A stretch of 33,787 nt of DNA from NCBI GenBank assembly GCA_002391225.1, contig DGRV01000088.1, positions 1 to 33,787 on the forward strand. Direction: 5' to 3'. A program made the position numbers and the translations under genes. Shown here in pieces: positions 1-6,404 of this stretch. How positions within the stretch are numbered: position 1 is the first letter of the stretch; each line of letters opens with the position of its first letter. The notes beneath the pieces are model-generated. The model made no database searches, was not told where the DNA came from, and worked only from the letters and a program-made list of their open reading frames with translations. Source of the DNA: Christensenella sp. UBA4379. Its GTDB lineage: Bacteria > Bacillota > Clostridia > Christensenellales > Aristaeellaceae.

Positions 1-50
1 AAACTACGACTATATAATACGAGGGTGTCCCAAAACTATAATAAAACGGT

Positions 51-1223
51 CTACCTCACCGGGAAATCAAAATACGTCCCGGGGTAGGGTTCGTTTTTCA
101 GCGTGTAGTGCCACCATTCCGCCAGATAGGCCTTGAAGCCGGCCTTTTCCATGATGGAGCGGAGGAGCTTGCGGTTGGCTTTTTCCTCCTTCGTCAGACC
201 CTTCGCGCCATGAGCGGCCCGGGGGCCGAACCAGTCAAAGTCCGTGCCCATCGGGATGGGGTCGCCGTTTTCATCCGCCAGCGTCAGGTCGATGGTGCTG
301 CCCCGGGAATGGCCGGACCGGGCGGCGACGTAGCCGTTTTTCAGGATATCCCGTTTATCCTTGATATCCGGGTAATAATGAGCCTGGGTCTTCGTATCTT
401 CCGGGTCCGCCGCCCAGCGCAGAAAATGATCCACCGCCCGCTGCGGCCGGTAGGCGTCGAAGATCAGCAGGCGGTACCCTTTCGCCCGGGCCAGCTCCGC
501 TGCCTTCTGAAGGGCTTCGGCGGCTTCCCGGGTCAGGACCGCGCGGGGGGCGAGATAGCCGTCCACCACCGCGCCGACGAAGTTCTCCTCCCCGGCGTAG
601 CGCATCTGCTCGATGCAGTCCGGGATCAGGTCCTTCACGTAAACAAAGCCCTCCGGGAGGGCGCTTTCCTCCGCCGAAGCGGAAGGGAAAAGAAAAGAAA
701 GAACATTTTGCAGCACGGGCTTTGCCTCCGCGATATAGTCCAGACGGTTCAGCGTCAGCTTCTGACGGTACAGATGGCCCCACAGATAATACGTGACCGT
801 AACGTCCCGCACGGTCGGGGAGGCCCCGGCCGTCAGCAGGGTCAGCACCACGTCCTTTTTCCCGCCCGGCGGGATAACGACCTCCTGCCGGGACAGATAG
901 GCGCAGATGTCCTGGGAAAAGGGCGTCAGCTGCAGCTCCGTCATTTCGGCGGGCAGGAGGCCCCGGTTTTCCAGGCTCAGGGTAAAAAACTGAAAGGAGC
1001 AGGCCTCCGCCTCCCGGAGGGCCTCGGCGTGGTAGACGACGCCCTGGAGGCTGCCGTTCGTAACGGCGCGGCGGACGGCCTCGTAGTTGCTCTTCATTTC
1101 CTCCGCCGGTACGGTCCGCACCGACCGGGCGGCGACGGACAGCTCAACATGGGTCCACTGCCAGAGCATCACCCCGGAAAGGACCAGGGAGAGGGCCAGA
1201 AAAAGAATGGTCAGCCTTTTCAT
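51..1223 (-). CDS. Membrane-anchored VanX-type D-alanyl-D-alanine dipeptidase with extra N-terminal domain
   Basis: The C-terminal half (about residues 190-390) is a zinc D,D-dipeptidase of peptidase family M15D, which splits D-Ala-D-Ala outside or at the membrane. All key residues are visible: Arg259 in DAYRP, zinc ligands His305 and Asp312 in GHSRGSTIDLT, and Glu369 and His372 in EWWHY. Residues 5-22 form a signal anchor. Residues 30-160 look like a beta-rich extracytoplasmic domain that ordinary VanX (about 200 residues) lacks. A short hydrophobic stretch ending SASAEE (170-186) links the two and resembles a second signal-peptide end. The ATG overlaps the stop of the upstream stator gene (ATGA), so the proteins are translationally coupled. 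No vanH, vanA or vanRS is nearby, so glycopeptide resistance is not implied. A role in trimming peptidoglycan precursors or muropeptides next to a wall-anchored motor is my inference. Confidence 0.88.
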   Translation of the reverse strand: MKRLTILFLALSLVLSGVMLWQWTHVELSVAARSVRTVPAEEMKSNYEAVRRAVTNGSLQGVVYHAEALREAEACSFQFFTLSLENRGLLPAEMTELQLTPFSQDICAYLSRQEVVIPPGGKKDVVLTLLTAGASPTVRDVTVTYYLWGHLYRQKLTLNRLDYIAEAKPVLQNVLSFLFPSASAEESALPEGFVYVKDLIPDCIEQMRYAGEENFVGAVVDGYLAPRAVLTREAAEALQKAAELARAKGYRLLIFDAYRPQRAVDHFLRWAADPEDTKTQAHYYPDIKDKRDILKNGYVAARSGHSRGSTIDLTLADENGDPIPMGTDFDWFGPRAAHGAKGLTKEEKANRKLLRSIMEKAGFKAYLAEWWHYTLKNEPYPGTYFDFPVR

Positions 1224-2332
1224 GCGCCGAAGGAGAAGGCGCCGGGGGCGGGCTCGTCCCCGGTGTTGGGCTCTACTTCTACAACGCCGCCGTCGTCCAC
1301 CAGGACCGGGGCGGGCGCGGTGACGGAGGAATTTTTCAGGATGTTGTTCATCTGCTCCAGCATCTGGGTGTCGATCAGGCGGAACTTGAATTCCACCCGG
1401 CGGGAGGAATCCTTGTCCTCCGTGCCGTCGTCAAAGTAGATCGGGTCCGCTTCGCTGCGGCCGGTGGCGGTCAGGATGTTTTCCAGCTTGGTCTTCATGG
1501 CGGCGGTCAGGCCGTTCATGCGGAAGCAGTAATCGGCCACGGCCAGCGCTCGGTTCTGGGACAGACGCAGGTTGTCCAGATAGGTGCCGCTGGAATCGGT
1601 ATGGCCCTCGATGATGATTTCCGCCACGTAATCCTTATACTCGTCCTGCATCAGGACGCCCAGGTAGACCGGGAGGAAGCGGTTCAGCGTGTCCAGACCG
1701 GACTGCTTGATTTCCGAGCGGTTGGTATCGAAAAAGACGTAGCTCTTCAGCTTGATGTCGCCGGTCTTGGGGTCGATGGTGGCGGGGATGTTGCTGGCGC
1801 TCAGGGCCTTGGACAGGTCGCTGATGATCCTGGGGCGGATGCCGACCAGGTTCTCGATCTTTTCCTCCTGGGCACTCAAAAGCTCCTGCAGGGACAGGAC
1901 GTCGGCCTCCCGGTCCTCCAGGGCCTTCTGCTGGGCCGTCAGGATGATCAGGGCCTGCTCGAGCTCGCCCTGCTTCTGGGCCAGGTCGTCCTGGGCGACC
2001 TTCAGGTTTTCCTGCGCGGCCTCCAGCTCGTCCTGCTGCACGATGATGATGCTCCGCTGGGCGAGGATATCCTCCTCCTGGGCCTGCAGACGGATGCGGA
2101 AGGCCTCGTTGGCGGCCTTCTGCTCGTCCAGCTCGGTCTGGGCGACGGTCAGCTGGGCCTGCTGGGTCTCCAGCTCCCGGGTTTTCTGCATGAGCAGATT
2201 GTTATACTGATAGACGCTGTACACCACGGCCAGCACGAAGACCATGAGGATGGCGGCCATCATGTCCGAATACGAAATCCAGTGGGCCCCGCTGTCCGTT
2301 CCGCGCGGGCGGCGGGCGCTGTAGGCGCTCAT
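1220..2332 (-). CDS. MotB/ZorB-like stator protein with coiled coil and OmpA peptidoglycan-binding domain
   Basis: This is the peptidoglycan-binding half of a proton- or sodium-driven motor. A short cytoplasmic N-terminus leads into one membrane segment (about residues 24-42) that begins HWISYSDMMAAILMVF. Asp23 sits where MotB and ZorB carry the ion-binding Asp. A long Gln/Glu-rich coiled coil follows (about 45-160). An OmpA-like domain (about 165-320) has the phenylalanine strand (YVFFDTNRSEI), the GHTD motif (243-246), LSQNRA and RRVEF. The tail (335-370) is Pro/Asp-rich. The coiled-coil stalk is longer than in flagellar MotB. The start codon lies one base after the upstream stop (TGA-G-ATG), which implies coupling. 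No flagellar genes are present, so a non-flagellar stator such as Zorya ZorB is the nearest known relative. The ion specificity is unknown. Confidence 0.88.
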   Translation of the reverse strand: MSAYSARRPRGTDSGAHWISYSDMMAAILMVFVLAVVYSVYQYNNLLMQKTRELETQQAQLTVAQTELDEQKAANEAFRIRLQAQEEDILAQRSIIIVQQDELEAAQENLKVAQDDLAQKQGELEQALIILTAQQKALEDREADVLSLQELLSAQEEKIENLVGIRPRIISDLSKALSASNIPATIDPKTGDIKLKSYVFFDTNRSEIKQSGLDTLNRFLPVYLGVLMQDEYKDYVAEIIIEGHTDSSGTYLDNLRLSQNRALAVADYCFRMNGLTAAMKTKLENILTATGRSEADPIYFDDGTEDKDSSRRVEFKFRLIDTQMLEQMNNILKNSSVTAPAPVLVDDGGVVEVEPNTGDEPAPGAFSFGA

Positions 2333-2333
2333 C

Positions 2334-3869
2334 TCAGGCGGCGCCTTCCGGCTTGAGGACCGCCTCGATGCGGGCGGCGGTCTGGCTCAGATCGCTCAGC
2401 GCGGTAATGACACGGGCGTCGGCGGCGGAATCGCCGGCGTTTTTCAGTTCCGCGGTCTGGGTCTCCAGGGCTTGGGTCAGGGAGGCCATGTTCTTTTCCA
2501 GGCTGTCCAGGGCCTGGGTCAGGCTGACGGAGACGTTCTCCACCAGCTTGGCGTAGGAGGTGCGCAGCAGGTCGCCGGATTCGCGCATCTGCTTGGCGAT
2601 GTCGGCGTTCTGCCGGTCCTGGTCCTCCGCCCGGTCCACGATGATGTTCAGGCTCTGCTTGGAGCGCAGAGCGTAATCCTGCAGGGCGTCGCGAAGCTGG
2701 GCCTGCTGAGACTGGATTTCGCGGAGATTGTCGCTCTGGAGCCTGGCGGAGCGGCCCATCTGGCCGAGCACCTCCCCGGCGGTCCGGGTGAAGGCGTCGG
2801 TCTGGGCGGCGCTTTCGTTCAGCCGCTGAACATAGGCGTCAAACCGGGAGGTAATCTCGGCCGTCATCTGCTGCACCTGGGAAAGCCCGGCAATCACCTG
2901 GTCGGCGGTGCCCATGGAACGGTCCACCGCGCTGAAGCTCGCCTGCTGGGAGCGGTTGATTTCCGCCAGGGTCTGGCCCAGCTGCATGAACTGGCCGCCC
3001 AGCTGCTGGTTCATCGAAGCCACGAAGTGCTGGGTGATCACGTTCAGCCCCTCCAGCTGGGACTGGGTCTGCCCGGCGACAAAGCTGTTCATCTGCTGGG
3101 CCAGGGGGACAAAGCTGCGCTCGATGGCCGTGGACACCCGGTCCGCCATGGTGTCGGACAGGTCGCTGGCCGCCCGGCGCATGAAGAGGGCCTGGTCCTC
3201 CCGCTGGCAGATGGCGCGGGTCTCGGAGGTCAGCGGCGTCTGCATCGCGTACTCGGAGAAGGCGGTATAGAAGCCCTCCAGGGCGTTGACGGCGCTGCCC
3301 ATGGTGACCCGGTTCAACAGCTGGAACAAAAGCGAGCAGGAAACGCCCGCGATGGACGTGGCGAAGGCAAAGGACATGCCGCCCACCAGGGTGGGGATTT
3401 CCTCCATCATCCGCCCGGCGTCCTCAATGTGCAGGCCGCCCAGGCCCCGCATGAGGCCTAAGAAGGTGCCCAGAATACCCAGGGAGGTCAAAAGACCCGG
3501 CACCATTTCGCTCAGCGGCACGTTGCCCTGGGCGTAGATGGCGGTGTCGTCGTTGATGAAGCCCTTGACGTCGCAGGTCATGCCCCGGGCGTCCAGCTGG
3601 GTCCAGTTCTGGAGGAAGCGCCGCCAGGCGTCCCCCATCTGCCGGCCCATGAAGAGCTCGTTCTCCCAGACGGTGTGGCCGTTTTCCTGCACGGGGTTCT
3701 TTTCCAGCACCCGTGCGGCCCGCCGCAGGCAGGCCGTACTGCGCCGCACCGGCAGCACGCACCGGACGATGCCGATGACCGTGACCAGGCCGATGGCCAG
3801 GTAGATCACGATGTCCACCAGGCTGCCGGACAGCGTCTGCAACAACTGATTGAAGCTTCCCATTCCCAT
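2334..3869 (-). CDS. MotA/TolQ/ExbB/ZorA-like channel protein with long cytoplasmic coiled tail
   Basis: This is the channel-forming partner of the downstream MotB-like protein. With the start at 3869 it has 511 residues. Membrane segments lie at about 17-39, 122-144 and 160-186, and the last two (GLLTSLGILGTFLGLM and LVGGMSFAFATSIAGVSCSLLFQLL) match the MotA/ExbB channel signature. About 300 residues follow that are rich in Gln, Ala and Ser with heptad character, as in the cytoplasmic tail of ZorA. The reading frame is open back to 3938, but that ATG has its GGAAGG only one base upstream and lies in the loop of a hairpin. The ATG at 3869 follows the stop of a 28-codon upstream ORF (TGA-A-ATG), so I prefer it; an ATG at 3863 is also possible. 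No flagellar, Tol or Ton partners and no ZorC/D/E are nearby. Confidence 0.83.
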   Translation of the reverse strand: MGMGSFNQLLQTLSGSLVDIVIYLAIGLVTVIGIVRCVLPVRRSTACLRRAARVLEKNPVQENGHTVWENELFMGRQMGDAWRRFLQNWTQLDARGMTCDVKGFINDDTAIYAQGNVPLSEMVPGLLTSLGILGTFLGLMRGLGGLHIEDAGRMMEEIPTLVGGMSFAFATSIAGVSCSLLFQLLNRVTMGSAVNALEGFYTAFSEYAMQTPLTSETRAICQREDQALFMRRAASDLSDTMADRVSTAIERSFVPLAQQMNSFVAGQTQSQLEGLNVITQHFVASMNQQLGGQFMQLGQTLAEINRSQQASFSAVDRSMGTADQVIAGLSQVQQMTAEITSRFDAYVQRLNESAAQTDAFTRTAGEVLGQMGRSARLQSDNLREIQSQQAQLRDALQDYALRSKQSLNIIVDRAEDQDRQNADIAKQMRESGDLLRTSYAKLVENVSVSLTQALDSLEKNMASLTQALETQTAELKNAGDSAADARVITALSDLSQTAARIEAVLKPEGAA

Positions 3870-3870
3870 T

Positions 3871-3957
3871 TCAGGCGCCGCCGCTTTTCTCCCCGGCCGC
3901 GCCGCCTCCCGTCTCAAAATCAGCGTCACCGGAAGCATACCTTCCGGACAAATCCAT
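3871..3957 (-). CDS. Possible 28-residue leader peptide coupled to the stator operon
   Basis: A short ORF starts at ATG 3957 behind a purine-rich AAAGAAG and encodes a Gly/Ser/Ala-rich 28-residue peptide (begins MDLSGRYASG, ends EKSGGA). Its stop codon is separated by one base from the ATG at 3869, an arrangement typical of translational coupling. It covers the 3938 start of the overlapping frame and the hairpin at 3929-3947. It has no recognisable domain. It may be a regulatory leader, or the whole stretch may simply be 5' untranslated sequence. Confidence 0.3.
   Translation of the reverse strand: MDLSGRYASGDADFETGGGAAGEKSGGA
3929..3947 (-). promoter_or_regulatory. Hairpin enclosing an alternative ATG of the stator operon
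   Basis: CCGGAAG and CTTCCGG form a perfect 7-bp stem with a 5-base loop. On the minus strand the loop contains the ATG at 3938 and one arm contains the GGAAGG that would serve it. If folded in mRNA it would hide that start and favour initiation at 3957 or 3869. Confidence 0.4.
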
Positions 3958-3969
3958 TTTTACTTCTTT

Positions 3970-3998
3970 ATTGTAACCGATATAAGTCAAATTTGCAA
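3970..3998 (-). promoter_or_regulatory. Candidate promoter of the stator/dipeptidase operon
   Basis: On the minus strand TTGCAA (3993-3998), a 17-base spacer and TACAAT (3970-3975) resemble a SigA promoter. Transcription would begin near 3963, only about 6 bases before the leader ATG at 3957. The leader would then be translated almost leaderless, or the true initiation codon is downstream. The -10 match is moderate. Confidence 0.4.
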
Positions 3999-4001
3999 CA
4001 G

Positions 4002-4035
4002 AATTGTTACAGAATATTTGTAAATTGTAACAATT
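4002..4035. repeat. 10-bp inverted repeat upstream of the stator operon
   Basis: AATTGTTACA (4002-4011) and TGTAACAATT (4026-4035) are a perfect inverted repeat with a 14-base AT-rich spacer. It sits just upstream of the candidate -35 box of the stator operon, so it could be an operator. TTGTAACAATTT recurs at about 22598-22609 ahead of the secreted SH3 gene. Confidence 0.5.
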
Positions 4036-4085
4036 TGGTCTGCACAGCGGAACAGGTCGTGGAAAACCTTCCCGAAAAAGCGTGA

Positions 4086-4109
4086 ACGCCCCGGCCGCAG
4101 CAGGGGCGT
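4086..4109 (-). terminator. Possible terminator of the pseudouridine synthase transcript
   Basis: ACGCCCC and GGGGCGT form a 7-bp GC stem with a 10-base loop. On the minus strand a run of five T lies about 6 bases after the stem, so it is an imperfect intrinsic terminator between the synthase gene and the stator operon. Confidence 0.4.
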
Positions 4110-4154
4110 CGCTTATTCTGTTGCGCTTTATTTTGCGGTCTCCTGGACATCCTG

Positions 4155-4805
4155 TCACTGGCTTTCTATCGGGAAAAAGAGAGACCACGGCGATTCGTCC
4201 GGCGGGTCCGCCTGGGCCCGGATGAGGCCGTTTCCGTTTGGGTCCGGGAAGGCGATGCTTTGGCACCAGAGGCCGAAGCCCTGCTTTTCCTTCCCGCCGT
4301 AGCGGCCGTCCCCCCACAGGGGCAGGCCCCGGGAGGCGCACTGCACCCGGATCTGGTGGGTGCGGCCGGTCCTGGGCGTGATCCGCAGCAGGGCGTTTTG
4401 TCCCGTCCGTCCCAGCACGTGAAAGGAAAGCTCCGCTTCCTTGACCCCCTTGCGCAGCCGCCCGACCGGGTAGCTTTTTCTCTTGGCCCGGTCCCAGTAG
4501 AGGAGGTCCTTCCACTGCCCGGAGGACGTTTCCGGCAGTCCTTCCGTCACAGCCAAATATTCCTTTTGCAGCTTCCCTTCCGCGATTCCCGCGGAAAGAA
4601 CCGCCGCCGCGGGCTTCGTCAGGGCGTAGATCATCACCCCGCCCGTCTCCCGGTCCAGCCGGTGGACGGGGAAGACGCGCTCCGGCAAAAACCCCAGCGC
4701 CTGCGCGATCAGCTCCGGCATCCCGCCTTCCCCCGCCTCGGAGGACACGCCGCGGGGCTTCACACACAGGAGATAGCCAGAGGTTTGGGTAAGGATTTTC
4801 AGCAC
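4155..4805 (-). CDS. RluA-family RNA pseudouridine synthase
   Basis: The enzyme isomerises specific uridines in rRNA or tRNA to pseudouridine. The family signature HRLDRETGGVMIYA carries the catalytic Asp. GRTHQIRVQCASRGLPLWGDGRYG is the conserved RTHQIR segment. There is no N-terminal S4 domain, and at about 216 residues the protein is a short form of the family. The frame is open to an ATG at 4826, but a GGAGG at 4813-4817 lies seven bases before a GTG at 4805 (protein begins LKILTQTSGYLLCVKP after the initiator), so I chose the GTG. The upstream membrane-protein gene ends about 25 bases earlier and is probably co-transcribed. The target nucleotide cannot be told from sequence. Confidence 0.9.
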   Translation of the reverse strand: MLKILTQTSGYLLCVKPRGVSSEAGEGGMPELIAQALGFLPERVFPVHRLDRETGGVMIYALTKPAAAVLSAGIAEGKLQKEYLAVTEGLPETSSGQWKDLLYWDRAKRKSYPVGRLRKGVKEAELSFHVLGRTGQNALLRITPRTGRTHQIRVQCASRGLPLWGDGRYGGKEKQGFGLWCQSIAFPDPNGNGLIRAQADPPDESPWSLFFPIESQ

Positions 4806-4829
4806 CGTTCCGCCTCCATGATCCATTCG

Positions 4830-5471
4830 TTATTTCCCCAGCAGCGGCAAAGCGATCTTCACCCGGAAAAACTCAATCAGCGGCCCCATGAAAAACGCGG
4901 TGATGATGGTGCCGATCCCGGCGAAGGTGGGCACGTCCGCCCACGTGCCGCCGCCCAGCAGGAAGCACAGGACGCCCAGGGCGACGCAGGCCAGGTCCGT
5001 CCCGATGCGGATATATTTGAACTTCCCCCACTTCCACTTGTCCGCCATGGTGATGGCGATGGAATCGTAGGTGGATACGCCCAAGTCCGCCGTCATGTAC
5101 AGTGCGGCGCTGATGCAGATGATAACGATGCCCACCGCCAGGCAGAGAAAGCGCACCGGCATGGAGGGATCGACGATGAACTTTTGCAGCAGCTCATAGG
5201 AAAACTGCGTCACATAGCCCAGCAAGAAAAGGTTGATGAAGGTGGCGATGCCGATGTTGTGCCGGTTGAACACCAGGCTGAACAGCAGCAGCACCGCGTT
5301 TACGATCATGTACAGGGTTCCGAACGGGATCGGGATCAGCTTGTCCAGACCGCTCATCAGCGACTGAAAGGGATCGACGCCCAGGGCCGCGATCTTGAAA
5401 ATGCCGACGGCGACGGCCCCGACCAGCACCCCGCCCAGGGACATCAGGATTCGTCTGTGAATCTGTTTCAT
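4830..5471 (-). CDS. YczE/YitT-like integral membrane protein
   Basis: The 213-residue protein has about five hydrophobic segments: near residues 9-30, 48-66, 73-93, 105-128 and 155-190. The pattern GVLVGAVAVGIFKIAALGVDPF at the first helix and MTADLGVSTYDSIAI in the middle is typical of the YczE/YyaS/YitT family of small membrane proteins. The biochemical role of the family is not settled. AAGAAGG lies eight bases before the ATG. It probably shares a transcript with the pseudouridine synthase gene downstream. Confidence 0.8.
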   Translation of the reverse strand: MKQIHRRILMSLGGVLVGAVAVGIFKIAALGVDPFQSLMSGLDKLIPIPFGTLYMIVNAVLLLFSLVFNRHNIGIATFINLFLLGYVTQFSYELLQKFIVDPSMPVRFLCLAVGIVIICISAALYMTADLGVSTYDSIAITMADKWKWGKFKYIRIGTDLACVALGVLCFLLGGGTWADVPTFAGIGTIITAFFMGPLIEFFRVKIALPLLGK

Positions 5472-5534
5472 CGGAATGACCTTCTTTCATCCATCAAATA
5501 TCCGGCGGACGCGCCGAGAAAACCGGGGACGGCG

Positions 5535-5760
5535 TCAGGTCCCGCTGATCGAAACCTGTACCACCTGCGCCTGCCTGCCCAGCGCCCACCGGCAGGGAAG
5601 CGTCCCCGTCATAAAACTCGCATTCCTGAATGCCGCGGTTTTCCTCCTCCGGCGAATAATACAGGCAGACCTTGAGCTGATAAAACTCGTCGCTCTCTTC
5701 ATCCGGCACCTGATAGGTCCATGAGAGCTCGAACATTTCCCCATTCAGATAGAACCAGGA
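5535..5760 (-). pseudogene. Detached 3' part of the upstream membrane-protein gene
   Basis: Directly after the TAA that ends the upstream ORF (5761-5763), the same frame continues with protein-like sequence (SWFYLNGEMFELSWTYQV, later QLKVCLYYSPEEE and ECEFYDGDASLPVG). From about 5590 the same-frame sequence turns into Gly/Ala-rich unlikely protein, while another frame gives a sensible beta-rich end, GRQAQVVQVSISGT, stopping at 5535. The simplest reading is one gene broken by an in-frame stop and a later frameshift. An assembly error, or a separate small gene starting at ATG 5736, are alternatives. Confidence 0.45.
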
Positions 5761-6348
5761 TTAAACGCCCGACTCGGTCAGCAGCATGGCCTCTTCCTCC
5801 GCCGGGAATTTCCACACCGGCGTCACCGCTTCCAGGATTTCCCCGACCTCCGTCCTGTCCCCGATCGCTTCCCAGATTTTTTGCCGGAATGCCAGCAGCT
5901 CTCCCTGCTGGCCGTCCGGCGCGACGAATTCGCAGGGCGGGCAGATCCTTGCCTCGAGCTGTTCCGCGACCAGGCGCTCGTAATCCTCAAAGTAGGTCCG
6001 CTCGCCGGAATGCCGGGTCCAGGCCTCGTCCAGCACGGAGTAATTCCAGCCGTCGTCCTGTTCCGCGTCCCAGATTTCCACAGCTTCCCCCTGCGCCGTA
6101 ACGCCCTGGATGCGGGGCATGAAGAAGATCCCCAGCCGGATCCGGAGGCGCGCGATCTCCGCGTTCCCCTCACAGCCTTCCTTCGCCTTGTCCGCCACAA
6201 AGGCGGCGGCTTTCAGCATCAGGTCCCCCGTGTCCATTTCCTGCATCGCTTCTTCTCTCCCCGAAATCATCTGCTTTCCCGGCACCGTCACATATCTGGC
6301 CAGCAGCAGGAACAGGATCAAAAGAATCGCCCCCAGCCGCTCCGGCAT
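5761..6348 (-). CDS. Hypothetical membrane-anchored protein, probably truncated by a stop
   Basis: I do not recognise this protein. It begins with a single hydrophobic segment (about residues 5-22, LGAILLILFLLLARYVTV), followed by a mostly acidic soluble part with several Trp and two Cys (ICPPCEF). This suggests one membrane pass with an outward domain. The ORF ends TESGV at a TAA, but convincing protein sequence continues in the same frame beyond the stop, so the present 195-residue product may be a truncated form. GGGGAAG is found about 9 bases upstream of the ATG. It is 56 bases downstream of the leucine-rich-repeat-like gene and probably in the same transcript. Confidence 0.6.
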   Translation of the reverse strand: MPERLGAILLILFLLLARYVTVPGKQMISGREEAMQEMDTGDLMLKAAAFVADKAKEGCEGNAEIARLRIRLGIFFMPRIQGVTAQGEAVEIWDAEQDDGWNYSVLDEAWTRHSGERTYFEDYERLVAEQLEARICPPCEFVAPDGQQGELLAFRQKIWEAIGDRTEVGEILEAVTPVWKFPAEEEAMLLTESGV

Positions 6349-6404
6349 CGCTCATTCTTCCCCGCCTCGCCCAGTCCTGAAAATTCTTCAGGCCCTGTTC
6401 TGTT

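Noticed and set aside
51..1223. Vancomycin resistance cluster
   Set aside because: The VanX-type catalytic motif is there, but no VanH, VanA-type ligase, VanR or VanS, and the protein has an anchor and an extra domain not found in the resistance enzyme.
108..1439. Long plus-strand open frames opposite the stator/dipeptidase operon and at 4260-5675
   Set aside because: They cross gene boundaries on the other strand and give low-complexity Arg/Gly/Gln-rich products; the minus-strand genes have full motifs.
51..3957. A complete Zorya defence system
   Set aside because: Only the ZorAB-like pair is present. No ZorC, ZorD helicase or ZorE HNH nuclease is found within reach; the neighbours are a pseudouridine synthase and the window edge.
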